This document shows positions 9,147 to 18,653 of a DNA stretch of 64,000 nt, one piece after another. The first letter of the stretch is position 1. Each line of letters opens with the position of its first letter. The stretch lies in the NCBI GenBank assembly GCA_019244045.1, contig JAFATF010000578.1, positions 1 to 64,000 of the forward strand, given 5' to 3'. The translations under genes and the position numbers were made by a program. The notes below the pieces were generated by a model. The model did no database searches and had not been told where the DNA came from. It saw only the letters and a list, made by a program, of their open reading frames with translations. The stretch comes from Acidobacteriota bacterium (lineage in GTDB: Bacteria > Acidobacteriota > Terriglobia > Terriglobales > Acidobacteriaceae).

Positions 9147-10541
9147 ATGAGAGTCTTTTTTCTAATTTCGACCTTCGCTGCCGTGGCATTGACGTGGGTC
9201 ACTGCCCAGACCACGGTTCTCTCAGACCGACTGCAGAATTCTGGATGCCGCATTCAATCCGTCGAGTACCAGGGGTGGCAGGCCCAACAACTCTCAAATT
9301 CATGGGTGCAGCTCATTTTGGTGCCGCAGAACGGCGGGCGATTAATGCAGGTGAGCTTCGCTGGACATTCCTACCTCTTCGTTAATCGTAAATATGCCGG
9401 CAAATATCTGCCACCAACCCCTGGGGAATGGTTCAACTATGGAGGCGACAAGCTCTGGCTCTTACCCGAGGGCAATAACGACGAACAACACTGGGCGGGC
9501 GGCTCGGACGCGATTGATGATGGACCCTTCGCTTTTCGAAGAGTTTCCGACGAAGAAGATTGTAAGGTAGAGCTTACAGGTCCCGCCGATCCACAGAGTG
9601 GCGTCCAGCTCGAGCGTACGATTTGGCTGGACCGAGATTCGCCGCGAATCCGCTTTCATGCTTCTATGAAAAACATTAGCGGTCACTCCGTAGAGTGGGC
9701 AATGCAGTCCGTCTCACAATACGACACTGCCGCCAGGGGCGCGTCCGCGCGCATGAACCCGGATTTCTGGACGTTCACTCCAGCTAACCCCGCAAGCAAT
9801 TATCTGAATCGCTATCACGTTCGCTTCGGTCCGGCAGAAAATCCCGCTGCCTCGGTGAGGGAGGATGGTCTCTTTGCCGTACACTACGTTCACCTCGCGG
9901 CGGAATTGTGGCTCGACACGACAGACGGCTGGCTAGCGGTAGTTGACGGCAGCACTCAGTATGCAATGATTGAGCGCTTCCGATACGAGGAGCGGCGATC
10001 CTATCCGGGAAAGGCATCGGTCATTTTCTGGACCAATGGTCCTGAAGTGAAGGTAAGTAAGGATGGCGAAGCTGCGCTCGCTGGCACAAATGACGAACAG
10101 GCGCCCTATTACCTCGAAGCCGAGATCAACAGCCCTCTCTGCCGGTTACTTTCTGGAGAGGTCTGCAGCATGGAGACAGAATGGTTCCCTACGCGAGCCG
10201 GAAAAGAATTTCATGGGGTTACGGATGGTGGCATTGTAGCGCGGCCTCTTCAGGCGAAACCCCTTCCCAACGGCAAGGTTCGACTGTCGGGTTCCTTTGG
10301 AGTGTTCTTTCCTGGACATTTGCTTGCGTACTTCTATGACAAACACGGTTCGAACGTCGGTACTATACCCGTGATGAACGTGAACCCGACGGATTTTGTT
10401 TCGCTTGACGCCGAGCTAACTCCTTCCGCAAATCCAGAACGCGTCTCGCTTCACGTGACAGACGAGAAAGGGCTGGACCGCGGTTCTCTTCAGGAAGTAC
10501 GAGTCAGTGCCGGGGAGACTAGTGCCGGGGAAACTCAGTGA
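9147..10541 (+). CDS. Exported DUF4380-like protein (galactose-mutarotase-like fold)
   Basis: 464 residues from the ATG at 9147, where a signal peptide begins (MRVFFLISTFAAVALTWVTAQ). An upstream in-frame start at 9066 would add 27 unconvincing residues. The segment LILVPQNGGRLMQVSFAGHS, followed by GEWFNYGGDKLWLLPEG, resembles DUF4380 proteins, which are predicted to have the supersandwich fold of aldose epimerases. No catalytic His/Glu pair can be assigned with confidence. The last bases overlap the GTG of the PQQ-type gene (10538-10541), so the two are translationally coupled and probably work together outside the cytoplasm. Confidence 0.75.
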   Translation: MRVFFLISTFAAVALTWVTAQTTVLSDRLQNSGCRIQSVEYQGWQAQQLSNSWVQLILVPQNGGRLMQVSFAGHSYLFVNRKYAGKYLPPTPGEWFNYGGDKLWLLPEGNNDEQHWAGGSDAIDDGPFAFRRVSDEEDCKVELTGPADPQSGVQLERTIWLDRDSPRIRFHASMKNISGHSVEWAMQSVSQYDTAARGASARMNPDFWTFTPANPASNYLNRYHVRFGPAENPAASVREDGLFAVHYVHLAAELWLDTTDGWLAVVDGSTQYAMIERFRYEERRSYPGKASVIFWTNGPEVKVSKDGEAALAGTNDEQAPYYLEAEINSPLCRLLSGEVCSMETEWFPTRAGKEFHGVTDGGIVARPLQAKPLPNGKVRLSGSFGVFFPGHLLAYFYDKHGSNVGTIPVMNVNPTDFVSLDAELTPSANPERVSLHVTDEKGLDRGSLQEVRVSAGETSAGETQ

Positions 10542-12190
10542 GGATGAGCTTCATCGTGCCCTGGATGTGCCTGCTTTTCCTCGCTTTTGCTCGTGCCCTC
10601 ACCGCCTTCGGCACTCCCGGGCAGCAGGGCCAATCTTCGGTGACTGCCGCCCCGGCGGTGAGTGCTGAGGACTTGCTCGTCAAACCGGTAGGCGCCAGCT
10701 GGCCCTCGTATAACGGAGACTACACCGGGCGACGCTACAGTGCCCTGCATGAAATCAGCATCAGGAATGTTTCCGGGCTCAAGCTGGCCTGGGTCTTCCA
10801 CCCGGGCAATTCCCACGCCCTCGAAGCAACCCCGGTTGTCGTGCGCGGCATTATGTTTGTCACGTCCGCTAACCACGCCTTTGCTCTAGATGCGAGATCG
10901 GGACGTGTCTTGTGGCACCACCCACGCCCGGTGAGCTCGGGGTTGCTGGACGACGCCGCAGCTCATAAGAGCCGCGGGGTTGCCGTGTGGCAAAACTCCG
11001 TGTACATGGAAACCGATGATGCCCATCTGCTCTGTCTCGATGCTCGCTCGGGGGGCTTGCGCTGGGAGGTGGAATACGCCGACAAAGCCAAACACTACGG
11101 CGCAACCAGCGCGCCACTGGTTGTGAAAGATATGGTCATCGTCGGTACCTCGGGAGGCGATTCTGGCGTACGCGGTTTCCTGGCCGCTTTCAATGCGGCC
11201 ACTGGAAAGGAGAAATGGCGGCGGTGGACTATTCCGGCTCCGGGTGAATCGGGCGCATCTAGCTGGCCGGGCGATTCCTATTTGCATGGTGGCGGCACGA
11301 CCTGGATGCCCGGAACGTATGATCCTGAGCTTGATACTTTGTATTGGACCACCAGCAATGCGGCGCCTGATTTCGTAGGAGATTCGCGTCCTGGCGACGA
11401 CCTTTATACGGCCTCGGTACTCGCCATTGACCCGAATACGGGAAAGTTGAAATGGTATTTCCAGTTCACGCCCCACGATGTGTACGACTACGATGCCAAC
11501 GAAACACCCGTTCTCGTCGATATTCACCGTGCGGGCGAAGTTCGCCATTTGGTAGTGCAGGCGAACCGGAACGGCTTTTTCTACCTGCTGGACCGCAGCA
11601 ATGGAAGGTTTTTGCAGGCGACTCCATTTGTGGAGAAGCTTAATTGGGCGAACGCCATCGATTCGTCCGGGCGCCCCCTATTAACTGGCCGAATCCCGAG
11701 CAGGCAAGGGACGTATATCTGTCCCGGCATTGATGGCGCGACCAACTGGTATTCGCCCTCTTACAATCCGCAAAACGGCCTCTTCTATGTAATGGCTCTT
11801 GAGAGTTGCAATTTATTCTTTTCCAAGCCTAAACCGTTTACCGCTAGGACGACTTATTACGGCACAGGCACGAAGATGCCGCCTGCCGAAGAGGCTAAAA
11901 AAGTCCTGCTGGCGCTCTCCGTGACGGGCGGCAAGGTGAAGTGGCGTTACCCCCAAGTGGGCCACGGGCATTCCTGGGGAGGAACGCTGGCTACGGCCGG
12001 GGAGCTTGTATTCTTCGGGGATGATGCCGGTTCTTTTGAGGCGGTTGATGCTGGCAACGGCCGTCCTCTCTGGCACTTCTTCACCGGCCAGACGTTTCGC
12101 GCGTCACCCATGAGCTACGATGTCGATGGCGTTCAGTATGTGGCGATTTCGGCGGAAAGCGAGGTGTTCAGCTTCTCGCTTCCGCACTAA
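10538..12190 (+). CDS. Exported PQQ-dependent dehydrogenase-like beta-propeller protein
   Basis: 550 residues from the GTG at 10538 (an ATG at 10544 is the alternative; GGGGAAA lies about 7 bases before the GTG). It has a signal peptide and then the quinoprotein alcohol dehydrogenase pattern: WPSYNGDYTGRRYSAL, repeated tryptophan-docking blades such as ALDARSGRVLWHHPRP and AFNAATGKEKWR, RPGDDLYTASVLAIDPNTG, and TPHDVYDYDAN, which carries the probable catalytic Asp. Two departures from classical enzymes are visible. The vicinal Cys-Cys that stacks on PQQ is absent from the DDAAAHKSRGVAV region, and the calcium-binding Glu position reads Asp (GGDSGVRG). No cytochrome c domain (CxxCH) is present. 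It may be a soluble periplasmic dehydrogenase of an unusual subfamily or a non-catalytic binding propeller. Confidence 0.85.
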   Translation: MRMSFIVPWMCLLFLAFARALTAFGTPGQQGQSSVTAAPAVSAEDLLVKPVGASWPSYNGDYTGRRYSALHEISIRNVSGLKLAWVFHPGNSHALEATPVVVRGIMFVTSANHAFALDARSGRVLWHHPRPVSSGLLDDAAAHKSRGVAVWQNSVYMETDDAHLLCLDARSGGLRWEVEYADKAKHYGATSAPLVVKDMVIVGTSGGDSGVRGFLAAFNAATGKEKWRRWTIPAPGESGASSWPGDSYLHGGGTTWMPGTYDPELDTLYWTTSNAAPDFVGDSRPGDDLYTASVLAIDPNTGKLKWYFQFTPHDVYDYDANETPVLVDIHRAGEVRHLVVQANRNGFFYLLDRSNGRFLQATPFVEKLNWANAIDSSGRPLLTGRIPSRQGTYICPGIDGATNWYSPSYNPQNGLFYVMALESCNLFFSKPKPFTARTTYYGTGTKMPPAEEAKKVLLALSVTGGKVKWRYPQVGHGHSWGGTLATAGELVFFGDDAGSFEAVDAGNGRPLWHFFTGQTFRASPMSYDVDGVQYVAISAESEVFSFSLPH

Positions 12191-12235
12191 AGTACCTCAG
12201 GGGATCTGCAGGGAATTCGCGGGTGATGGCGATAG

Positions 12236-12265
12236 TAAGCTGCTCTGAACTTAAGCTGCTCTGAA
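12236..12265 (+). repeat. Short direct repeat
   Basis: TAAGCTGCTCTGAA occurs at 12236-12249 and again at 12252-12265, a 16-base period just downstream of the PQQ-type gene. It looks like a small local duplication. No function is evident. Confidence 0.6.
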
Positions 12266-12316
12266 TTTGCTATCGAATCCACCGCCGAGAAGATTGCAGC
12301 TGCCGTTCCACACGGC

Positions 12317-12466
12317 TTACAGCTTGACGCTCATGCCACTTTGGGCCGCCTTATAAATCGCAGTCATGATTTTTAGGTCGCGGAGTCCTTCTTCGCCTGG
12401 GGTTAGCGGTTCCTTGTTGTGCATCAAGCAATCCGACATGTGGTCCACTATTTGTCCACTCATCAT
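12317..12466 (-). pseudogene. C-terminal remnant of a Gfo/Idh/MocA oxidoreductase
   Basis: The last 50 or so codons before the stop at 12317 read like the end of this NAD(P)-dependent oxidoreductase family: GQIVDHMSDCLMHNKEPLTP, followed by GEEGLRDLKIMTAIYKAA and a final SVKL. Family proteins are usually 330-470 residues. Here the open frame is only 104 codons, the part before about 12466 does not match the family, and no Rossmann motif or EKP motif is found upstream. It is therefore a decayed or truncated gene, not a functional short protein. Confidence 0.65.
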
Positions 12467-12897
12467 GGATATGAGTCTCATCCGCTCATTCAGGGTCTTT
12501 TCCGATGTTTTCTTGCGCGCCGCTTGCTCGCGATCGAGCCCAAGACGCAAGCGCGAGGAGAATTTGCTGATTTTCTGCAAGAGTCCTGCTATGAATCTCT
12601 CTGGATAGCAGCGCGAGAAAAGTATTTTCACGAAAACGGCGCTGTGTACAGAACTAAAGTGCTAACCATAGAGCGCGCAGATGTCCATCACCTGGTAGAC
12701 ATCCATGTCGGGTTATGTCACGGTTCTGGTCGGGCGAGGTAAGGTGCAATAACATCGCCCCCCATGCGACAGTGGTCTCCTGCTTTTCCTTTCGTACTAG
12801 GTGGTGCCCTTTATCCCGTACTCTCGGTCGGTGACTACCGGTCATCGCTTTTGGATCGCCAATCATACAAAGCTTTGGTTATCCGAACACTTCTTTG
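12467..12897. other. Intergenic region between the oxidoreductase remnant and a receptor gene
   Basis: About 430 bases with short frames on both strands and no recognised domain. The left part may hold further decayed oxidoreductase sequence. The right end leads into the receptor promoter. Confidence 0.4.
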
Positions 12898-12925
12898 TTG
12901 ACAGGTAGCGGATCAGTACTAAACT
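12898..12925 (+). promoter_or_regulatory. Candidate sigma-70-type promoter of the first TonB-dependent receptor
   Basis: A consensus TTGACA (12898-12903), a 16-base spacer and TAAACT (12920-12925). The predicted start is about 50 bases before the ATG at 12984. Confidence 0.5.
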
Positions 12926-12983
12926 TTTTGTCAGAAGCGGAACTAGCGCCGATCAGCGGTAGGTCTGTGACGGGGGTACACCG

Positions 12984-15900
12984 ATGATTCTCTATGGCAC
13001 GAGCAGGAATGCTGCAGTTTGGTGCATTGCGCTACTGCTCGCCTGCACGCCATTATTGGGCCAAAAAATAACCGGTGATATTTCTGGCGACGTGACCGAT
13101 AGCACCGGTGCCGTTTTGCCCAACGTCAACGTGACAGCCCAAAACGTCGACACTGGTCTTTCGCGAACCGTGATGAGTAGCGGCGCCGGAAATTACCGTA
13201 TTGCGGAACTTCCGGTTGGCACCTACAAGATCACTGCTTCTGCGTCCGGATTTAAAACCCTTGTCCAGAATGCCACGATACAAGCTGGCGGGATTTCGCG
13301 CGTTGACTTCAAATTGCCCGTCGGACAGCGTGCTGAGATGGTGGAAGTGCAGGGAGAAGCGCCTCTCATCGACCTTTCGCCCAACAACAACAATTATGTC
13401 GACAGTTTGAAGATCGAAAACGTCCCCCTGAACGGACGCGACTTCAATTCCTTACTGGCCATCACTCCCGGTGTGCAGCGTGCGCCAGGGGGCGGCTTCT
13501 TGGCGATCAGTATTGACGGCTCGCGCACTACCTCGAACAACTACTTCATCGATGGACTCTACAACAATGACCGTTACTATGGCGACTCGGCGATCAATGA
13601 GACAGGGATCGTAGGCATTCCCGCCGTCGAATTTCCGCCGGAGGCGATTGAGGAGCTGAGTGTTCAGGGCACACCATCGTCTGAATTTGGCGTGAAAGGC
13701 GGCGCTCCCATTCTGCTGAATATGAAGAGTGGTACCAACGCCTGGCACGGTTCGGGCACGTGGGTCAACCATAGCGGCTTGGGTGATGCCATCAACTACT
13801 TCGCGAAGCATACCTTCGATAACTGTGGTACACCGGGCGAGTGCCAAAAGACCAACATTCACAACAACCAGATGAACGGCACCATTGGGGGGCCAATCGT
13901 CAAGGATAAAGCTTTCTTCTTCCTGTATTACGACGGACAGCGTTACAAATCCCTTTCCGTGAGCGCCCGGAAGGTGCCGAGTCCGCAGGAGATTCAAGCT
14001 GCCGAAGCGGATATCGCTGCTCATGGCCTGAAGATCGATCCCGTGGGGGCGACGTTGCTTAGTTATTTCCCCACCTCGCCCAGCAACCAGTTCATCGCTA
14101 ATACCCCGACCATCGCCAGCTCCAATGGTTTCGGGACCAAGTTTGACTACCACCCGAATTCGAATAATTCGATTGCCGTGCGCTATATTTTTGGCGACAG
14201 TTTTCAGAGCGCCGCGCCCTTTGCCGGATTGCCTGCTGGAGGAGCTGGGCATTCCCCCGATATGTTCAATTCGGTTGCGCCCTCGAGAGCGCAAATGGCG
14301 GGTGTGAGTTGGACTATCAATTTTAGTAACAATAAAATTCTCGAAAGCCGCCTAGGATATACCCGCTTTGCTCAGTTACTGGGGATCAACAACAAAATTG
14401 ATCCCAAGAGCCTGGGCATCGACACCGGTCCCCTAGCCCCTGCCGATTTTGGGGTGCCCTACGTTTACATGTTTCACCTGGGTTATGGCGGCTATATCGG
14501 CGGCGTTCAGGGTTATCCATTAGTGACTCGCCCCGATTCCACCTGGGACTGGTCGGAACACTTCTCCTGGGTAAAGGGCAACCACACGGTCAAACTAGGC
14601 GGCAATTTTCAGCGTGCCTACACCAACAGTATTCGTAACGATGCGCGCACCGGGTTGGCGCTCGGTTATTTCAGCTCTTACGTCCCCATTAATTCCAACG
14701 ACCCTATCCAGGATGATGTCGAACAGCTGTTGCTCGGCAAAGCAGATTTGGCTGACCGCAGTTTCGGAGATACCCATCGCCACATCACCCAGAATTCGGT
14801 CGGATTCTATGCCCAGGATGATTGGAAGATCAAGCCGCACTTTACCTTGAATTACGGCCTGCGTTATGACATCAACGGCACCATGCGTGACAAAAACAAT
14901 CTTGAGTCCAACTTTATCGTGGGCCGCGGGTTCGTGCAGGTTGGCCAGGGGATAAGTGGCATTCATCATGTCGACTACCGTGATTTCGGGCCGCATCTCG
15001 GTTTCGCCTGGGATGTGTTTGGCACTGGCAGAATGGCCGTACGCGCTGGTTATTCACGAACCTACGACGTGCCGAACTTCGGAGCCCTAGCCTCTCCCTA
15101 CGCTTTTGCTCATGCCCGCACAGGAGTATTTACTGAACCGAATCTCAATTTCTTTAATGTTTCGAACTTTTCAGGCGTGGGCAGCGGGGTGCAGGATGGT
15201 ACCGATAGCGCGGGAAACGCCATCTATTTCAGCCCGAATAATCCTCTCTCCAGTTGTTACAACCCGGCAACCGGCTCGGGTGATTACATCTGCTTCGACC
15301 AAGCCATTACTGGTCCACTGTTTGGCGGGAACCCGACCGGCACGCCCCCGTTTAATGCCTTTTCGATTGTCCAGAACTTCAACACGCCGCACTACAATAA
15401 TTTTAACCTGAGTATCCAGAACGAGCTCTTCCGGAACAACGTTTTGACTTTGACCTACGCGGGCCAGCGCGGCGGCAATTTGATCATCTACCACGATCTG
15501 AACGCCTCGCCTTTGGGAAGTCCCTGTTCGAGTCCAAGTTCCTGTGATCCGTTCCGCCCGTTTGCCGCAACTTTCCCGACCTTGCGGCACGTTATCCAGG
15601 CCACAAACGCGGCCAGTTCGCAGTATGACAGCTTGCAGGCTTCCTACAACCAGCGTGGATGGCATGGTCTCGATACGCAGTACAACCTGACCTGGAGCAA
15701 GTGTTTCGACTACAACTCGGTCAACCGCGGCGGCTCTGGAGACTATCCCCAGCTGAACAACATCAACCCTGTCGGTAGTACCGCGCCTGCGGTAGCGAAC
15801 TTCCGCGACTCACGCGGGCTTTGTGACCATGACGTGCCGCTCAACTTCAACGTGGGTGGCCTTTACTCAATTCCCCTGATCCGCCCATTCGGGACACGCC

Positions 15901-16532
15901 TGGGCGACGGTTGGAAGATGAGCACGATCTTCACGGCGATTAGCGGTCGTCCCTTTACCCCCTTGCTCGGCGGAGGTACGGAACCCTCGGGACAGGGATT
16001 GATCGGTACCAGTGTCCGAGCCGCCTATGACGGATCTCCCATCCACTACAACACGCGCAATCCTGATAGCTATATCGTGGAGACTTACACCGGGTATGAT
16101 CAAGCCGATCCTTGCGGAAATTTTGGGTCACCCGACCCCAATAACCCCGGACACTTCTTTGGCGGACTCCCGTTGACTCCTTTTTATTTCCCTTGCGCCG
16201 GACATGTAGGCAATGGACGCCGCAATATGGTTAGGGGGTCGGGGTTAGCTCAATGGGATATGTCCCTCATCAAGAACACCAAAATCAGTGAACGACTTAA
16301 CCTCGAAATTCGCTGGGAAGTTTACAACATTCTGAATCGCGGAAACTTCTATTACCTCCCGAATTACACGCTTTCAGCCTGCACAGTTCTGATTGCCGGC
16401 AATCTCTGTTCACCTGCTTCGGGCTCGACCTTTGCCCAGATCACAAAAACTTCGGATGTGGCGTCAGGCAATCCGGTCATTGCCCAGGGTGGCCCCAGGA
16501 ACATGAACCTTTCTTTGAAGTTCATTTTCTAA
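12984..16532 (+). CDS. Oar-type TonB-dependent receptor with carboxypeptidase-regulatory domain
   Basis: 1182 residues. A signal peptide (about 1-27, ending PLLGQ) is followed by a carboxypeptidase regulatory-like domain (about 30-115: ISGDVTDSTGAVLPNVNVTA, then YRIAELPVGTYKITAS), a plug region with the usual VPLNGRDFNSLLAITPGV element, and a long outer-membrane barrel. The protein ends in LKFIF, the terminal aromatic signature of outer-membrane beta-barrels. The family takes up large substrates at the outer membrane using TonB energy. No SusD-like lipoprotein lies nearby, as is usual for these proteins in Acidobacteriota. It is followed at 57 bases by a sulfatase-like gene and then a metallopeptidase, which may act on the same imported material. 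The substrate is unknown. Confidence 0.9.
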   Translation: MILYGTSRNAAVWCIALLLACTPLLGQKITGDISGDVTDSTGAVLPNVNVTAQNVDTGLSRTVMSSGAGNYRIAELPVGTYKITASASGFKTLVQNATIQAGGISRVDFKLPVGQRAEMVEVQGEAPLIDLSPNNNNYVDSLKIENVPLNGRDFNSLLAITPGVQRAPGGGFLAISIDGSRTTSNNYFIDGLYNNDRYYGDSAINETGIVGIPAVEFPPEAIEELSVQGTPSSEFGVKGGAPILLNMKSGTNAWHGSGTWVNHSGLGDAINYFAKHTFDNCGTPGECQKTNIHNNQMNGTIGGPIVKDKAFFFLYYDGQRYKSLSVSARKVPSPQEIQAAEADIAAHGLKIDPVGATLLSYFPTSPSNQFIANTPTIASSNGFGTKFDYHPNSNNSIAVRYIFGDSFQSAAPFAGLPAGGAGHSPDMFNSVAPSRAQMAGVSWTINFSNNKILESRLGYTRFAQLLGINNKIDPKSLGIDTGPLAPADFGVPYVYMFHLGYGGYIGGVQGYPLVTRPDSTWDWSEHFSWVKGNHTVKLGGNFQRAYTNSIRNDARTGLALGYFSSYVPINSNDPIQDDVEQLLLGKADLADRSFGDTHRHITQNSVGFYAQDDWKIKPHFTLNYGLRYDINGTMRDKNNLESNFIVGRGFVQVGQGISGIHHVDYRDFGPHLGFAWDVFGTGRMAVRAGYSRTYDVPNFGALASPYAFAHARTGVFTEPNLNFFNVSNFSGVGSGVQDGTDSAGNAIYFSPNNPLSSCYNPATGSGDYICFDQAITGPLFGGNPTGTPPFNAFSIVQNFNTPHYNNFNLSIQNELFRNNVLTLTYAGQRGGNLIIYHDLNASPLGSPCSSPSSCDPFRPFAATFPTLRHVIQATNAASSQYDSLQASYNQRGWHGLDTQYNLTWSKCFDYNSVNRGGSGDYPQLNNINPVGSTAPAVANFRDSRGLCDHDVPLNFNVGGLYSIPLIRPFGTRLGDGWKMSTIFTAISGRPFTPLLGGGTEPSGQGLIGTSVRAAYDGSPIHYNTRNPDSYIVETYTGYDQADPCGNFGSPDPNNPGHFFGGLPLTPFYFPCAGHVGNGRRNMVRGSGLAQWDMSLIKNTKISERLNLEIRWEVYNILNRGNFYYLPNYTLSACTVLIAGNLCSPASGSTFAQITKTSDVASGNPVIAQGGPRNMNLSLKFIF

Positions 16533-16589
16533 CCTCGATTGCGCTCTCTTGCGGCCAGTCTGCCGTGGTAGACTCGGCTTCCCGAAACT

Positions 16590-18581
16590 ATGCGGTTCCC
16601 CGGGTATTTTCTTACAATTCTCCTGCTTTTCACCTGGCCCCTATCCGCTGATCCCCGAAGGGTTTCCAACGCTCCTCCCAATATTGTTCTGATTACTTTA
16701 GACACGACCCGTGCGGACCGCATGGGATTTTTAGGATCAAGCCGTGGACTCACGCCGAACCTGGATACGCTGGCACGACAGGCGGTAGTTTTCTCGTGGG
16801 CCTATTCACATGTTCCGCTGACCACAGCCTCGCACAGCACCATACTCACAGGCACGTACCCGCAGTTCAATCATGTGGTGGATTTTGGCATTCCGTTAAA
16901 CGGCAATCTTCCTTATTTGCCTGACATTCTCCGGCACCAAGGTTACCGTACCGCGGCTTTTGTGGGCTCTCTCATACTCGATCCGCTGGCCGGTACCGCG
17001 CCCGGATTTGATCGCGGGTTTGAGGTCTACGACGCCGGTTTCCATCTGCGGCGGCATGGGATGGATCGTTACCAGTCGGTCGAGCGGCGTGCAGGCGTGG
17101 TGGTCGACCACGCGCTAGGTTGGCTGAACCAGAATCACACCGCTCCGTTTTTTGTTTGGATTCATCTCTATGACGCCCACGATCCTTACGACCCACCTGC
17201 TCCCTTCAAGCAACGGTACGCTTCACAGCCTTACGATGGTGAGATCGCTTATGCCGACGCCGCAGTGGGCAAGCTGCTGAGTGCTTTGCGCAGACATGCG
17301 CTTTATGATGGCGCTTTGATCGCCGTCATGGCCGATCATGGCGAGTCTCTGGGAGCACATGGCGAGAATACCCATGGTGTATTTCTGTACGACGAGACTC
17401 TGCATGTGCCGCTCGTCCTGAAGTTGCCCAGGCAAAAAGCGGCGGGCCGTCGCGTGGAAGCGCGCGTTGGCTTGGTAGATGTGGCCCCCACTATTCTTCG
17501 GGAAGTGGGAGTCAGTATCCCGCACCAGATGCAGGGAGAGCCCTTACAGGCTCGCTTTACGGCCGCGGCATCGAAACTGGCGACGCGAGACACTTTCGCG
17601 GAACGGCCGGCATATGCCGAGACTGACTATCCCCACCGGGCATTTGGCTGGAGCGGGCTGCGGGCGCTGCGCACGGGCAAGTACCTGTACATACAAGCAC
17701 CGCAGCCGGAGCTTTACAACCGGGTTTCCGATCCTGGCGAAACGCACAACATCATCGGCGGCAGCCAAGCCGTCGCGCACACGCTTGCTTCCGAGCTTGC
17801 GGAATTTCGCACTAAGACCAGCCAAACGGTAGTCGAATTGGCTCGAGCGAGCGCCGAGGAGGCGGAGAAATTGGCGGCATTAGGATACGTCGCTTCAGGC
17901 TACGGCGCCGCTGCTCAGGACCAAAAGCTCCTGACCGGTGCCGATCCCAAGACGAAGATCGAAGTCTCGAACCTCCTGCACGATGCCATGTTCGACGTCG
18001 AAGATGCTCGTTACCAGCAAGCTCTTCCTTTGCTCAAGCGTGTGCTTCAGGAGCAGCCCGAAATGCCGGTAGCCAACATGCAATACGGGATGGCGCAAGC
18101 CCGCCTGGGCAATTATTCTGAGGCTCTCGGACCGCTAAAAAAAGCGGTCCAGCTCGTTCCCGATAACGGCATGGGCCACTACGAATTGGGCCTGGCACTT
18201 TTCGAGACCGGAGACTGGAAAGCCGCTGCCCCGGAATTTGAAGCGGCAGTCACGAGAGCACCGCGCTGGACCGATGCGCATTTTTCTCTGGCGGCTGTTT
18301 ATGCCCGCATCGATCGTGTTCCCGAGGCCATGAAGCAGTTGGACGTAGCTCTCGCTGCCGATCCGGACCACTATCGTGCGAACCTGCTTCGCGGTCGCCT
18401 TCTTTCCCTCGAAGATAGTCCAGAAGCCGGGCTGGCGAATCTCCAAAAAGCGGCCCAGATTCAACCCACCTCGGTCGAAGCGCATCTTTTCCTGGCCGAC
18501 GCTTATGCCCAGCTTGGACGGCAAGTTGATGCACAGGCGGAGCGCGCGGAAGCCTATCGCTTAAAGAACTCGGAAAGATAA
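16590..18581 (+). CDS. Sulfatase-like hydrolase fused to C-terminal TPR repeats
   Basis: 663 residues: signal peptide (about 1-20), alkaline-phosphatase-superfamily sulfatase domain (about 30-420) and a TPR region (about 440-660, for example LKKAVQLVPDNGMGHYELGLALFE split over helices). Metal-site elements are visible: NIVLITLDTTRADRMG with D38, and MADHGESLGAHGE near residue 250. The formylglycine signature CxPxR/SxPxR of true sulfatases is absent; the equivalent site reads PLTTASHSTILTG, which offers a Thr instead. Threonine nucleophiles are used by phosphoethanolamine and phosphoglycerol transferases of the same superfamily, so sulfatase activity should not be assumed. The start codon is at 16590 with no clear ribosome binding site. 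It is probably in one unit with the receptor before it and the M14 peptidase after it. Confidence 0.85.
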   Translation: MRFPGYFLTILLLFTWPLSADPRRVSNAPPNIVLITLDTTRADRMGFLGSSRGLTPNLDTLARQAVVFSWAYSHVPLTTASHSTILTGTYPQFNHVVDFGIPLNGNLPYLPDILRHQGYRTAAFVGSLILDPLAGTAPGFDRGFEVYDAGFHLRRHGMDRYQSVERRAGVVVDHALGWLNQNHTAPFFVWIHLYDAHDPYDPPAPFKQRYASQPYDGEIAYADAAVGKLLSALRRHALYDGALIAVMADHGESLGAHGENTHGVFLYDETLHVPLVLKLPRQKAAGRRVEARVGLVDVAPTILREVGVSIPHQMQGEPLQARFTAAASKLATRDTFAERPAYAETDYPHRAFGWSGLRALRTGKYLYIQAPQPELYNRVSDPGETHNIIGGSQAVAHTLASELAEFRTKTSQTVVELARASAEEAEKLAALGYVASGYGAAAQDQKLLTGADPKTKIEVSNLLHDAMFDVEDARYQQALPLLKRVLQEQPEMPVANMQYGMAQARLGNYSEALGPLKKAVQLVPDNGMGHYELGLALFETGDWKAAAPEFEAAVTRAPRWTDAHFSLAAVYARIDRVPEAMKQLDVALAADPDHYRANLLRGRLLSLEDSPEAGLANLQKAAQIQPTSVEAHLFLADAYAQLGRQVDAQAERAEAYRLKNSER

Positions 18582-18653
18582 ACGTCAAGCCTCGGATAGA
18601 GCAGGCAATTCTACGTGCTACACTCTCGCATCAATTAATCGAGGGGGGTAATC

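Noticed and set aside
16240-16262. tRNA-like D-arm string (GGGTTAGCTCAATGG)
   Set aside because: It lies in frame inside the well-supported receptor gene, and no anticodon arm, T-arm or CCA end follows.
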